A stretch of DNA of 57,124 nucleotides. Source: Pseudomonadota bacterium (GTDB taxonomy: Bacteria; Pseudomonadota; Alphaproteobacteria; Rhizobiales; Hyphomicrobiaceae). The notes beneath the pieces are model-generated. The model was not told where the DNA came from, searched no databases, and saw nothing but the letters and a program-made list of their open reading frames with translations. The translations under genes were made by a program, and so were the position numbers. The stretch spans positions 1-57,124 of the forward strand of contig JAEWIJ010000032.1 of NCBI GenBank assembly GCA_023387235.1, given 5' to 3'. Each line of letters starts with the position of its first letter. The first letter of the stretch is position 1. This document shows, in pieces, positions 1 to 7,920 of the stretch.

Positions 1-412
1 GCTGCGGATCCTTGATCTCGTCGAAGTGCGACGATGCAATGACGTAGTGGGCGAGCGCGGCATCCTTCGTGCCCGGATGCATCACGGCGTAGCGCTGCGC
101 GGCCGCGACGGCCTCGGGATACTTGCCCGCCTTGTAGTAGGCATAGGACGCGAGCACCATCGCGCGCCGCGCTTCCTGCGCGTACGGGTGATGACGGTCG
201 ATCTCTTCGAATTTCTTCGCCGCGGTCTCGTGGCGCCCGTTGGCCAGCAGAGCGTCGGCCTCAGCGTACATCTTGCCGGGCGGATCCGGGTTCAGCGCCT
301 TGAGGGCATCCGAGTTCGACGACGAGCAGCCTGCAAGCGCTAGTCCCACCAGCAAGGCCACCACACCAAACTTACGGCCGTGCCTTACTCCGGCATTCTG
401 CGGCATTTGCAT
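1..412 (-). CDS. bamD: BamD, outer-membrane assembly lipoprotein (partial, C-terminus cut by window edge)
   Basis: BamD is the essential lipoprotein of the BAM complex that inserts beta-barrel proteins into the outer membrane. About 137 N-terminal codons are visible; the frame runs off the left edge, so the C-terminus is missing. The start codon read is the ATG at 412-410; a second in-frame ATG two codons later is also possible. A short hydrophobic segment ends in a lipobox (LALAGCSSS), so the mature lipoprotein would begin at that Cys. The following sequence is TPR-like (YAEADALLANGRHETAAKKF; YAYYKAGKYPEA), as expected for BamD. Its place directly downstream of lpxC is the usual one in alphaproteobacteria. 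Family call is from the lipobox, TPR pattern and neighbour. Confidence 0.9.
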   Translation of the reverse strand, partial: MQMPQNAGVRHGRKFGVVALLVGLALAGCSSSNSDALKALNPDPPGKMYAEADALLANGRHETAAKKFEEIDRHHPYAQEARRAMVLASYAYYKAGKYPEAVAAAQRYAVMHPGTKDAALAHYVIASSHFDEIKDPQ

Positions 413-625
413 TCCGTCTTCCTCACGGTGTCGGCCCGCACAAGTCTCGCGAACCGAGCCCGCCCCACTCACCCCGTTCAGTCGGCACGGCGTACACGCC
501 TTACCGAATCATCTAGCACGGCGGGCTACTTGCGAGCCACTCATGCCCGTGACGGCTAAAGTCTAGTCCACCGATATGGCGCCCATGCGGCAGCGCTCAT
601 ATCCCGTCGCCGATGCGCGACCGTT

Positions 626-1588
626 TCAGTTGCGGTTCGCGGCGAAATGCACCGAGGCCAGACCGAGCGAGGCGTCGTAGCCGGCGACGTGCGGCGTCTC
701 GCGCACCATCGGGGCATGAACCACCGTCCAGGCATCGGCATCAGCGAACAGTGCCTTGAGAACCGTGGCGTTGAGTCGATGGCCGCCACGTACGGAACGA
801 TAGGATGCCAAGAGCGGCGCACCGGCAAGGGCGAGATCACCCACCGCATCCAGCATCTTGTGACGCACGAACTCCTGCGGGTACCGGAGGCCTTCCGGGT
901 TCATGACCCGGTCCTCGCCGATCGCAACGGTGTTCTCGAGCGAGGCGCCGAGCGCGAGACCCGACTTCCAGAGCATCTCCACGTCGCGCATGAAGCCGAA
1001 CGTGCGAGCGCGACACAGCTCCTGGCGGAAGGCTCCCGGGCTCATATCCAGCGACATGCGCTGACGGCCGATGACGGGGCTGTCGAAATTGATCTCCACG
1101 TCGAGATGGAAGCTCGAGTGCGGCGTGAGCTCGCCCCAGCAGTCGCCCTCCTGGACGCGAATCGGCTTCAGCACCTTGATGAACTTGCGCGGCGTGGACA
1201 GCTCGCGGACGCCGACCTCATCGATGGCATCGACGAAAGCGGCGGCGCTTCCGTCCATGATCGGCACTTCTTTATTGTCGATCTCGATGAAGCAGTTGTC
1301 GACGCAAAGACCACGTAGCGCCGAGAGGAGGTGCTCCACGGTTCCGACGGTGACCCCCCGGTCATCCCCGATTACCGTGCATAGGGTCAGGTTGCGCACC
1401 GCCCTGACGTCGGCCTCGATCTGGGAGATGATTCTCCCCCGTTTCGAGACGATGAAACAGATTCCAGTGTCGGCCGGAGCCGGATGTATCACCACTGAAA
1501 CCGGTGCCCCGCTATGCACCCCCGTGCCGGACACCTCGATCTCGCGCGCAACCGTTGTCTGGCGTGCACCGATGAATCGCTTCGACAT
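626..1588 (-). CDS. lpxC: UDP-3-O-acyl-N-acetylglucosamine deacetylase (LpxC)
   Basis: LpxC is the zinc-dependent deacetylase that makes the first committed step of lipid A synthesis in the cytoplasm. The 320-residue product has normal family length (about 300). Visible family motifs are EHLLSAL with E85/H86 (the pair matching E. coli Glu78/His79), HKMLDAVGD giving H243 and D247 as zinc ligands and catalytic Asp/His, and GGHRLN with H270 as the catalytic general acid/base. It lies between ftsZ and bamD in the same orientation, the usual alphaproteobacterial order. A 441-base gap separates it from ftsZ, so it probably has its own promoter. Confidence 0.97.
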   Translation of the reverse strand: MSKRFIGARQTTVAREIEVSGTGVHSGAPVSVVIHPAPADTGICFIVSKRGRIISQIEADVRAVRNLTLCTVIGDDRGVTVGTVEHLLSALRGLCVDNCFIEIDNKEVPIMDGSAAAFVDAIDEVGVRELSTPRKFIKVLKPIRVQEGDCWGELTPHSSFHLDVEINFDSPVIGRQRMSLDMSPGAFRQELCRARTFGFMRDVEMLWKSGLALGASLENTVAIGEDRVMNPEGLRYPQEFVRHKMLDAVGDLALAGAPLLASYRSVRGGHRLNATVLKALFADADAWTVVHAPMVRETPHVAGYDASLGLASVHFAANRN

Positions 1589-2029
1589 GTAGCGCCGTCC
1601 CTCGATCCCCTTACGGCTCTCGCGTCGCAGACGAACTGCTGGAAGAGAGAGCCCCCCAAGATCGTATCCGGTCGCTTGCCTACGCCACTTTCCCCGGTGG
1701 AGCTTTTTTTGCCCCGTGCAAGCGTTCCGGAACCCGTCTTAATCACGACGATAACGTGATGCGCGCCGCCATAACAAGTCACGCTTTCTTACGAAATGTT
1801 GCCGCGGCGCCTCACCAACTTACGCATTGAATTATATGACGCTTTTGAACTCGCCTCGCCGCTGAGAACCGACTTTTCCACAAGCACGGAGCAAAGAACG
1901 GTTCAGTGGCTTGAGTGTGTCGCTTTTGTGATTCGCGCTCGGACGATCATGTGAGCGTGCCCGTTTTGAACGCAATCGCATGTATATGCCAGAATATCCG
2001 CCCCAGCCCGCGAGGCGAGACGGCCGACC
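1589..2029. other. Intergenic region between ftsZ and lpxC
   Basis: No convincing gene in either strand. The stretch is noticeably less GC-rich than its surroundings around 1780-1850 and most likely holds the lpxC promoter. I searched all frames here for a displaced FtsZ C-terminal peptide (I-P-A-F-L-R-R) and found none. No clear ftsZ terminator is visible. Confidence 0.6.
1831..1836 (-). promoter_or_regulatory. Candidate -10 box (TATAAT) upstream of lpxC
   Basis: On the minus strand the sequence reads TATAAT, a perfect sigma-70-type -10 hexamer in a GC-rich genome, about 240 bases upstream of the lpxC ATG. No good -35 hexamer sits at the normal 16-18 base spacing, so this is a suggestion only. 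Confidence 0.25.
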
Positions 2030-3517
2030 TCAGCCTCTCCTGCCTTTTCCGCCGCCGACCAGACGCTGCAGGAGACCCCCGCGCGGCGGTTCCGGCGGCA
2101 CCGGAGGCTCCAGCGGTTGCATCCGCGACTGCTGGCCCGAATAGAGCGGCGCCTTCGCCGCGTACTCACGCTGGCCGACTGGCGGAAACTCATCGACCGA
2201 CGGCATCCGCCGATAGTCGCCATCGCCGGCGTGCTGAATCGGCGGCGGCGCCGTCGGCTGCTCGTTCCGCTCGACCGGAGAGGACGCCCTGCCGTGCTGC
2301 GGACCGCCGTTCTCTTCGATGACGACGCCGCCGGGCGCGCGCCACAACTCGCGCGATCCACCGGCATGCGCCTGGCGGTCGCGAGGCGCTGTGCGTTCTT
2401 GCGGCTCGTAGTAGTCGGCGTGAGGGTTCAGATCCTCCGGATCGAATCGGCGCCGCGACTGGTCGCTGGACGGCGGCACAGCCGATGTCGCGGCAGCGGC
2501 CGGCGCGCGCGCGGCGGGTGACGCCTGCGTCGATGGCACTGCCTGCTGAGCGGCGGCGATCCCCATGCCGGACGCGACGATGGCGATTCGCATGGTGTTG
2601 GTCATGCTGTCGTCGAACGATGCGCCGACGATGATGTTCGCGTCCTCGTCCACTTCCTGGCGCACGCGACTCGCGGCCTCGTCGACCTCGAAGAGCGTCA
2701 TGTCGCGGCCGCCGATGATGGAGAGCAGCACGCCCTTCGCGCCGCTCAGCGAGAGGTCGTCGATGAGCGGATTGGCGAGCGCCATCTCGGCCGCCTTGCG
2801 TGCGCGTCCCTCGCCCGAAGCCTCGCCCGTGCCCATCATGGCCGCGCCCATGCCGCGCATGATCACCTGTACATCGGCGAAGTCGAGGTTGATCAGGCCG
2901 TCCTTCATGATGAGGTCGACGATGCACGCGACACCTGCGTGCAGCACCTTGTCGGCGAGAACGAAGGCTTCGGCGAATGTCGTCCGCTCGTTGGCGATTC
3001 GGAAGAGGTTCTGATTCGGGATGACGATCAGCGTGTCGACCGAGGTCTTGAGCTCGGAGATCCCCGCTTCGGCGACGCGCATCCGCCGCGCGCCCTCGAA
3101 GTGGAAGGGCTTGGTGACGATCGCGACCGTGAGAAGCCCCATGTCGCGGGCCGTGCGCGCAATGACGGCCGCAGCGCCGGTGCCGGTGCCGCCGCCCATG
3201 CCGGCCGCGATGAAGGCCATGTGTGCGCCCTCGAGCGCCTTGGTGATCTCTTCCTTCGCCTCTTCGGCGGCGGCGAGCCCGATTTCCGGCCGCGAACCGG
3301 CGCCGAGCCCCTGCGTGAGATTCACGCCGAGCTGGATGCGGCGCTCAGCACCAGAGGACGCCAGCGCCTGCGCATCCGTATTGGCGACGATGTAGTCCAC
3401 GTCCTGGAGGCCGGACGCGATCATGTTGTTGATCGCGTTGCCGCCGGCGCCGCCGACCCCGATCACCTTGATGATAGGGCGCAGATCGCTGAACGGTGAT
3501 TGCGGACCTGTGCTCAT
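2030..3517 (-). CDS. ftsZ: Cell division protein FtsZ with an atypical, shortened C-terminal tail
   Basis: FtsZ is the tubulin-like GTPase that forms the Z ring. The 495-residue product has an intact GTPase core: nucleotide-binding GVGGAGGNA near residue 20, the tubulin signature GGGTGTG at 108-114, and the T7 loop NLDFAD at 211-216 with the catalytic aspartates. From about residue 320 it becomes a proline/alanine/arginine-rich linker carrying RRMPSVDEFPPV, a stretch also found in rhizobial FtsZ tails. The protein then ends soon after GLLQRLVGGGKGRRG. The conserved C-terminal peptide (about DxxIPAFLRR) that binds FtsA and other partners in most FtsZs is not present. It starts 42 bases after ftsA ends and probably shares ftsQA transcripts. 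Core function is secure; the tail is unusual. Confidence 0.96.
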   Translation of the reverse strand: MSTGPQSPFSDLRPIIKVIGVGGAGGNAINNMIASGLQDVDYIVANTDAQALASSGAERRIQLGVNLTQGLGAGSRPEIGLAAAEEAKEEITKALEGAHMAFIAAGMGGGTGTGAAAVIARTARDMGLLTVAIVTKPFHFEGARRMRVAEAGISELKTSVDTLIVIPNQNLFRIANERTTFAEAFVLADKVLHAGVACIVDLIMKDGLINLDFADVQVIMRGMGAAMMGTGEASGEGRARKAAEMALANPLIDDLSLSGAKGVLLSIIGGRDMTLFEVDEAASRVRQEVDEDANIIVGASFDDSMTNTMRIAIVASGMGIAAAQQAVPSTQASPAARAPAAAATSAVPPSSDQSRRRFDPEDLNPHADYYEPQERTAPRDRQAHAGGSRELWRAPGGVVIEENGGPQHGRASSPVERNEQPTAPPPIQHAGDGDYRRMPSVDEFPPVGQREYAAKAPLYSGQQSRMQPLEPPVPPEPPRGGLLQRLVGGGKGRRG

Positions 3518-3559
3518 CGATGCCTCGTGTCCGTTCTGTCCTCGTGCGCCGCGCCGGGC

Positions 3560-4861
3560 TCAGCCCTTCGCGCGGCTCAACCAGTTACCGATCCAGCTCA
3601 CGTAGCCGCTTCCACGCCAACCCCTGAGACCACCCGTCCGCGCAGCGAAGTGCTGCTGCAGCGAATCGCCGATGAGCCCGCTCACCGTTGCGAATGCAGG
3701 CCCCAGCATATCGGCGGACATGCCCTCGATCGGGCTCGGCCGGCCCACGCGCACCGTGCTCGCGCGCGCCGCAGCCGCCATGCCCCCCGAGGCTTCCCGC
3801 ATGTTCCCCCAAACGCTGTCGATCCCCTCGAGCCCGGCCCCGCCTCCGGTCAGTACGACCCGCTCCAGTATGCTCCTGTCGAGCTTGGCAGCGACGAGCC
3901 GCTCATTCACCAGCGCCGCGATGCCGTGGATCCGCGGCTCGATCAGCGAACGCAACTCTGCCCGAGAGATCCGAGCCGTCGCCTCGTCCGCACCGTCGGT
4001 GACGGAGAACGAGAACGACTCGTGATCGTTCGAGCGCGCCGGCAGCAGTGTGCCATAAAGCGTTTTGATTCGCTCGGCTTCCGTCACCGGCGTGCCGAGG
4101 CGACGGGCAATGTCGAATGTGACGAGCTGCGCGCCGACCGGCACGACCTCGGCCATGGCCAGACGGCCGCCGGCAAAAGCCGCGATGGAGGTCACGCCGG
4201 CGCCGATATCGATGACGAGCGCGCCGAGCTGGCGCTCCTCTTCCGTGCTGACGGCCATGGCGCTCGCGTAGGGTGTAGCCGCAAGCTGGTGTGGCTCCAG
4301 ATAGCAGCGCTCGACGACGGCGAGCAGGTTCTGCAGTGGCCCGTCGTCGGCCGTGACGGCCACGAGATCGGCGCTCAGCTCATTGCCAGCCATGCCGCGC
4401 GGATCGGCCACCCCCTCGGCGCCGTCGACGTGCCACGCCTCGTTGTGGAACTGGATGAGCGTGCGCCCGCCGCGCGCCGCGAAGGCCTCGCCGCCCGAGA
4501 GCGCCCGCGCCACGTCGCCGTCGCCGGCAATGCCGGTCTCGGTCCTGACGCGCGCGGCAAAGCGCTGCGACTTGAGGCGCCCGCACGCCACCGCGACGCT
4601 CACCTGCTCCATGGTCACGCCGGCCATGCGTTCGGCCTGTCCGACGGCGGCGCGCACGGCCTGCTCGGCAGCATCCGGATCGACCACCATGCCGGCCTTG
4701 ATGCCGCCGCTGCGCTGATGCCCGATGCCGAGGAGACGCGTGCGCCCGCCCTTGTCGCCCGTCGCGATCAGGCAGACGACCTTGCTCGTACCGATATCGA
4801 GCGCGGCGATGACCGGCGCGCTGCGCGGAAGTGGCGGGGGTTTGCTTCTGCTGCGGTCCAT
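3560..4861 (-). CDS. ftsA: Cell division protein FtsA
   Basis: FtsA is the actin-like ATPase that tethers FtsZ to the membrane and recruits later division proteins. The 433-residue product begins with a basic/proline leader, then AALDIGTSKV (phosphate-1 motif) near residue 20, VIDIGAGVTSIAAF (phosphate-2) and VVLTGGGAGLEGI (adenosine motif). The last residues (YVSWIGNWLSRAKG) form a short amphipathic helix, the normal membrane-targeting sequence. The gene starts 14 bases after the ftsQ stop and precedes ftsZ, the standard ftsQ-ftsA-ftsZ order. Because the neighbouring FtsZ lacks the peptide FtsA normally binds, the FtsA-FtsZ contact may differ here; that is inference. Confidence 0.97.
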   Translation of the reverse strand: MDRSRSKPPPLPRSAPVIAALDIGTSKVVCLIATGDKGGRTRLLGIGHQRSGGIKAGMVVDPDAAEQAVRAAVGQAERMAGVTMEQVSVAVACGRLKSQRFAARVRTETGIAGDGDVARALSGGEAFAARGGRTLIQFHNEAWHVDGAEGVADPRGMAGNELSADLVAVTADDGPLQNLLAVVERCYLEPHQLAATPYASAMAVSTEEERQLGALVIDIGAGVTSIAAFAGGRLAMAEVVPVGAQLVTFDIARRLGTPVTEAERIKTLYGTLLPARSNDHESFSFSVTDGADEATARISRAELRSLIEPRIHGIAALVNERLVAAKLDRSILERVVLTGGGAGLEGIDSVWGNMREASGGMAAAARASTVRVGRPSPIEGMSADMLGPAFATVSGLIGDSLQQHFAARTGGLRGWRGSGYVSWIGNWLSRAKG

Positions 4862-4875
4862 GCTGCTCTACGCCT

Positions 4876-5856
4876 CTACAAAGCCGAAGCTGATTTGCGT
4901 GGTTTCGGTATGGCTGCGGGCGCCGGGTCGCTCGACGCCGCCTGCGGGGCCGGCCGCGCAGCAACGGCAATGCGATCGTCGATCCTGAGATCGATGACGC
5001 GTCCGGGCTGACTGAGGAGGCCACCCGCGCTGTCGGCGAGCTTCACGAGGCGCGCGAGCGCGGCGCTCTCGCCTTCGGCCGGCAGATGAATGCGGCTGCC
5101 ATTGTCGAGTTCGAGCGACCAGCGGCGCTCGCCGACGCGCTCGGAGACGCGCACGCGCGCCGCAAGTGCGGGCTGCTGACGGAGCGCGGCAAAGAGCCTC
5201 GCCGCGGCCTCGGGCGCACCGGCACCCGAAATGCGCGGCAGCTTTTCCTGCGTCGACGCCGGAACGCGCGCCAGCTCGCGACCTTCGCCATCGACGAGGC
5301 TTGCACTGCCCTCACGGAGCCACAGCGCGATCGGCGTGCGCTCGATCACGCGAACTTCCACCGTATCCGGCAAGACGCGCGTAACCGTCGCGCGCCAGAC
5401 CCACGGGAGCGCCTCGACCCGCTGGCGGGCAGCTTCGGGATTGTAGCGGAGCAGCGATGTCGGCCGGTCCAGATCGAGCGCCGCGAAGATCGCCCGGGCT
5501 TCCGTATAGGCATACCCCGTGACGTGGATCTCATCGACGCCGAGACCGGCCATGATCATCAGCTCGTCGACATGCGCGCTGAGCGGCGCCGAGGCTGGAA
5601 GCGTCCCCGCACGGCTCACGATCGCGAACGCCGCGCCGCCCAGGAGCAGCGCCGCGCCCAGCGTGACCGGGATCCACGACCGCCCACGGCGCGTTCTCGG
5701 CGCCTCGGGCCCCTCGACTACAGAGAGCACGGTATCCAGCGGGGCAAATCGCGCGCGCCGATCCGGGCGCGCGGGCGCAGGCGCGCGCGGACGCTCGCGC
5801 TCGACAGCGCGCCACCAGAACCTCGGACTTTCGAGCCGCTCCCGCACGCCATTCAT
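4876..5856 (-). CDS. ftsQ: Cell division protein FtsQ
   Basis: FtsQ is a bitopic inner-membrane divisome protein that links early and late division proteins through FtsL/FtsB. The 326-residue product has a long basic, proline-rich cytoplasmic N-terminus (about 50 residues), one membrane segment around residues 60-82 (PVTLGAALLLGGAAFAI), and then a POTRA domain starting at VDEIHVTGYAYTEARAI, followed by the FtsQ beta domain with WVWRATVTRVLPDTVEVRV. Start is the ATG at 5856-5854; the ribosome site is weak. It is separated from ddl by 164 bases that contain a CtrA-type inverted repeat, so ftsQ probably heads a cell-cycle-controlled ftsQAZ unit. Confidence 0.95.
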   Translation of the reverse strand: MNGVRERLESPRFWWRAVERERPRAPAPARPDRRARFAPLDTVLSVVEGPEAPRTRRGRSWIPVTLGAALLLGGAAFAIVSRAGTLPASAPLSAHVDELMIMAGLGVDEIHVTGYAYTEARAIFAALDLDRPTSLLRYNPEAARQRVEALPWVWRATVTRVLPDTVEVRVIERTPIALWLREGSASLVDGEGRELARVPASTQEKLPRISGAGAPEAAARLFAALRQQPALAARVRVSERVGERRWSLELDNGSRIHLPAEGESAALARLVKLADSAGGLLSQPGRVIDLRIDDRIAVAARPAPQAASSDPAPAAIPKPRKSASAL

Positions 5857-5952
5857 CCGCTGCTGCCACTGCCCCGTCTCACCCGATCCGCCGCCTGAGC
5901 GCCCTCGTCAGCACGCACGCGCGACCGGCCCGCGAGAGCTGGTGCACCATCG

Positions 5953-5977
5953 TTAACCATTTCGGCGATTTGGTTAA
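5953..5977 (-). promoter_or_regulatory. Candidate CtrA-type inverted site upstream of ftsQ
   Basis: TTAACCAT (5953-5960) and, inverted, ATTTGGTTAA ending at 5977 form a 7-base perfect inverted repeat (TTAACCA / TGGTTAA) with an 11-base spacer. TTAACCAT is the published CtrA half-site 8-mer, and ftsQA is a known CtrA target in Caulobacter. The site sits about 100 bases upstream of the ftsQ ATG. It is not the standard direct TTAA-N7-TTAA arrangement. Confidence 0.5.
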
Positions 5978-6020
5978 TTTTCGGTGAAAGTTGCAGCGGC
6001 CGCTGAGGCCCGTGCAGATA

Positions 6021-6962
6021 TCAGCGCGCGATCGAGGCGTCCTCGACGAGCCAGGCCACGAGCTGGCCGAACGTGAGGCCCATGTGCTGGCCGAGCTCCG
6101 GCACGAGGGAGGTCGGCGTCATGCCCGGCTGGGTATTGATCTCGAGGAAGACCAATTCGCCCGTCGCCTCGTCCCAGCGGAAATCCGAGCGCGAAACGCC
6201 GCGGCAGCCGAGTGCGCGATGCGCCGCGAGCGTGTGCGTCTGTACGGCGCTGCGGATCTTCTCCGGAATGCGCGCCGGCAGAATGTGCTTCGAGCCGCCC
6301 GGCGCGTACTTCGCCTCGTAGTCGTAGAATTCGAGGTGATCGGCCGCGACGATGTCGATGATGTCGGTCGTCCGATCGCCGATGACGGCGCAGGTCAGCT
6401 CGCGCCCCGCGACGAACTTCTCAACCATGATCTGGCCGTCACGGCTCACAGGCACCTTGCGAATGGCTTCAGGCGGCCGATTGGCGCCGGCCTTCACGAT
6501 CACGACACCGACGCTCGAGCCCTCGGCAACCGGCTTCGCGACATAGGGCGGCGGCAAGGCATGATCGACGAGCGCCTCATCCGGCGTCACGAGGACACCG
6601 TGCGCGACCGGAACGCCGAGCGCGCTCACGATCTTCTTCGTGCGCTCCTTGTCCATGGCGATCGCGGACGCGAGCACGCCCGAGTGCGTGTACGGCATCT
6701 CGAGCACTTCGAGCAGCCCCTGCACACAGCCATCCTCGCCCCAGCGCCCGTGCAGCGCATTGAAGCAGACATCGGGCTTGAGCTCGACGAGCCGCGCCGC
6801 GAGATCGTGGCCGACATCGAGACGCGTCACCTGAAAGCCTTCGCCTTCAAGCGCGTTGGCGCATTCGCGCCCCGAGGAGAGACTTACCTCGCGCTCGGCG
6901 GACCAGCCGCCCATGAGCACGGCAACATGTGGCTTGCCTTGCCGCGCGGTCGTGGCGCTCAT
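6021..6962 (-). CDS. ddl: D-alanine--D-alanine ligase
   Basis: Ddl is the ATP-grasp enzyme that makes the D-Ala-D-Ala dipeptide for peptidoglycan. I place the start at the ATG 6962-6960, giving 313 residues beginning MSATTARQGKPHVAVLMGGW; it overlaps the murB stop by four bases (ATGA), a sign of translational coupling. An upstream in-frame start would add 25 arginine-rich residues overlapping murB and looks wrong. Visible motifs: MGGWSAEREVSLSSG (substrate-binding Glu/Ser loop), KPVAEGSSVGV (ATP-grasp lysine and Ser loop), and FLEINTQPGMTPTSLVPE, which carries the metal-binding Glu/Asn near the C-terminus. It is the ddlB-type gene of the dcw cluster. Confidence 0.96.
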   Translation of the reverse strand: MSATTARQGKPHVAVLMGGWSAEREVSLSSGRECANALEGEGFQVTRLDVGHDLAARLVELKPDVCFNALHGRWGEDGCVQGLLEVLEMPYTHSGVLASAIAMDKERTKKIVSALGVPVAHGVLVTPDEALVDHALPPPYVAKPVAEGSSVGVVIVKAGANRPPEAIRKVPVSRDGQIMVEKFVAGRELTCAVIGDRTTDIIDIVAADHLEFYDYEAKYAPGGSKHILPARIPEKIRSAVQTHTLAAHRALGCRGVSRSDFRWDEATGELVFLEINTQPGMTPTSLVPELGQHMGLTFGQLVAWLVEDASIAR

Positions 6963-7918
6963 CGCACGTGCTCCTCGACCAGGGCGACGCCGGTCGCATG
7001 TCCCGCAAGGGCTTCGCCGACGCGCACGATCTCCCATTGCAGCTCGATGCCGCTCGACGCGCGCACGCGCGCCCGCACGGTCTCGCCGAGCCGTTCGATA
7101 TCTTCCGCCGCCGCCTGCCGGTCGTTGATGAGGAAGTTGCAGTGCATCTCCGAGACCATGGCGCCGCCGACCCGCAAGCCGCGGCAGCCCGCCGCGTCGA
7201 TCAGTTTCCAGGCGCTGTTGTCGGGCGGATTCTTGAACGTGGAGCCGCCCGTGCGCTCCTTGATCGGCTGGTGTTTCTCGCGATAGGCCGCGACCTCATC
7301 CATGGAGCGCGCGATCTCCTCGGGCTCGCCCGGCGTGCCTTCGAAGGTTGCGCTCGTGAAGATCCAATCGCGCGGCACGCCACTGCGGCGATAGGTGAAA
7401 CCCATCTCGGCGTTGGTCAGCTCGTGCACGCGGCCCTCGCGATCGACCGCGCGCGCCGAAAGAAGCACGTCCTTGGTCTCGCTGCCGTGAGCGCCCGCGT
7501 TCATGCGCAGCGCACCGCCGATGCCGCCGGGTATTCCACGATAGAACGAGAGGCCGGCAATGCCCGCATCCGCTGCCGCACGTGCGACCTTGACGTCCGG
7601 GCAAGCCGTACCGGCGCGCACGCGCGTCGCATCCAGAACCTCGATCTCACCGAACCCGCGACCGAGACGAACGACCACACCCCGCACGCCGCCGTCGCGC
7701 ACGAGCAGGTTCGAGCAGAGTCCGATCACGAACACGGGCACTTCCGCCGGTACGCGCGACATGAAGTACGCGAGATCAGCTTCCTCGGCCGGCGTGTAGA
7801 GCACCTCCGCAGCACCGCCGACGCGGAACCACGTGATGTCCTTGAGCGGCGCGTCGGGAACGAGGCGCCCGCGCAGGTCGGGCAGCAGGACTTTCAACTC
7901 TTCGGCAAGGCTCGACAC
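6959..7918 (-). CDS. murB: UDP-N-acetylenolpyruvoylglucosamine reductase (MurB)
   Basis: MurB is the FAD/NADPH enzyme that makes UDP-N-acetylmuramic acid. I choose the GTG at 7918-7916, two bases after the murC stop, giving 319 residues; an upstream start at 7984 would add a poorly conserved arginine-rich segment inside murC. Seen motifs: DITWFRVGGAAEVL (N-terminal FAD fold), GLCSNLLVRDGGVRG (pyrophosphate-binding loop, usually GxGSNLLV), FYRGIPGGIGGALRMNAGAHG, and GGSTFKNP with the catalytic serine typical of type II MurB. It is flanked by murC and ddl with overlapping or abutting ends, so these are translated as one unit. Confidence 0.95.
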   Translation of the reverse strand: MSSLAEELKVLLPDLRGRLVPDAPLKDITWFRVGGAAEVLYTPAEEADLAYFMSRVPAEVPVFVIGLCSNLLVRDGGVRGVVVRLGRGFGEIEVLDATRVRAGTACPDVKVARAAADAGIAGLSFYRGIPGGIGGALRMNAGAHGSETKDVLLSARAVDREGRVHELTNAEMGFTYRRSGVPRDWIFTSATFEGTPGEPEEIARSMDEVAAYREKHQPIKERTGGSTFKNPPDNSAWKLIDAAGCRGLRVGGAMVSEMHCNFLINDRQAAAEDIERLGETVRARVRASSGIELQWEIVRVGEALAGHATGVALVEEHVR

Positions 7919-7920
7919 GG

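Noticed and set aside
1697..1710. A run of T bases that could belong to a plus-strand terminator
   Set aside because: No stable stem precedes it and no plus-strand gene ends there.
1903..2029. A shifted reading frame that might restore the missing FtsZ tail
   Set aside because: None of the frames downstream of the ftsZ stop contains an IPAFLRR-like peptide.
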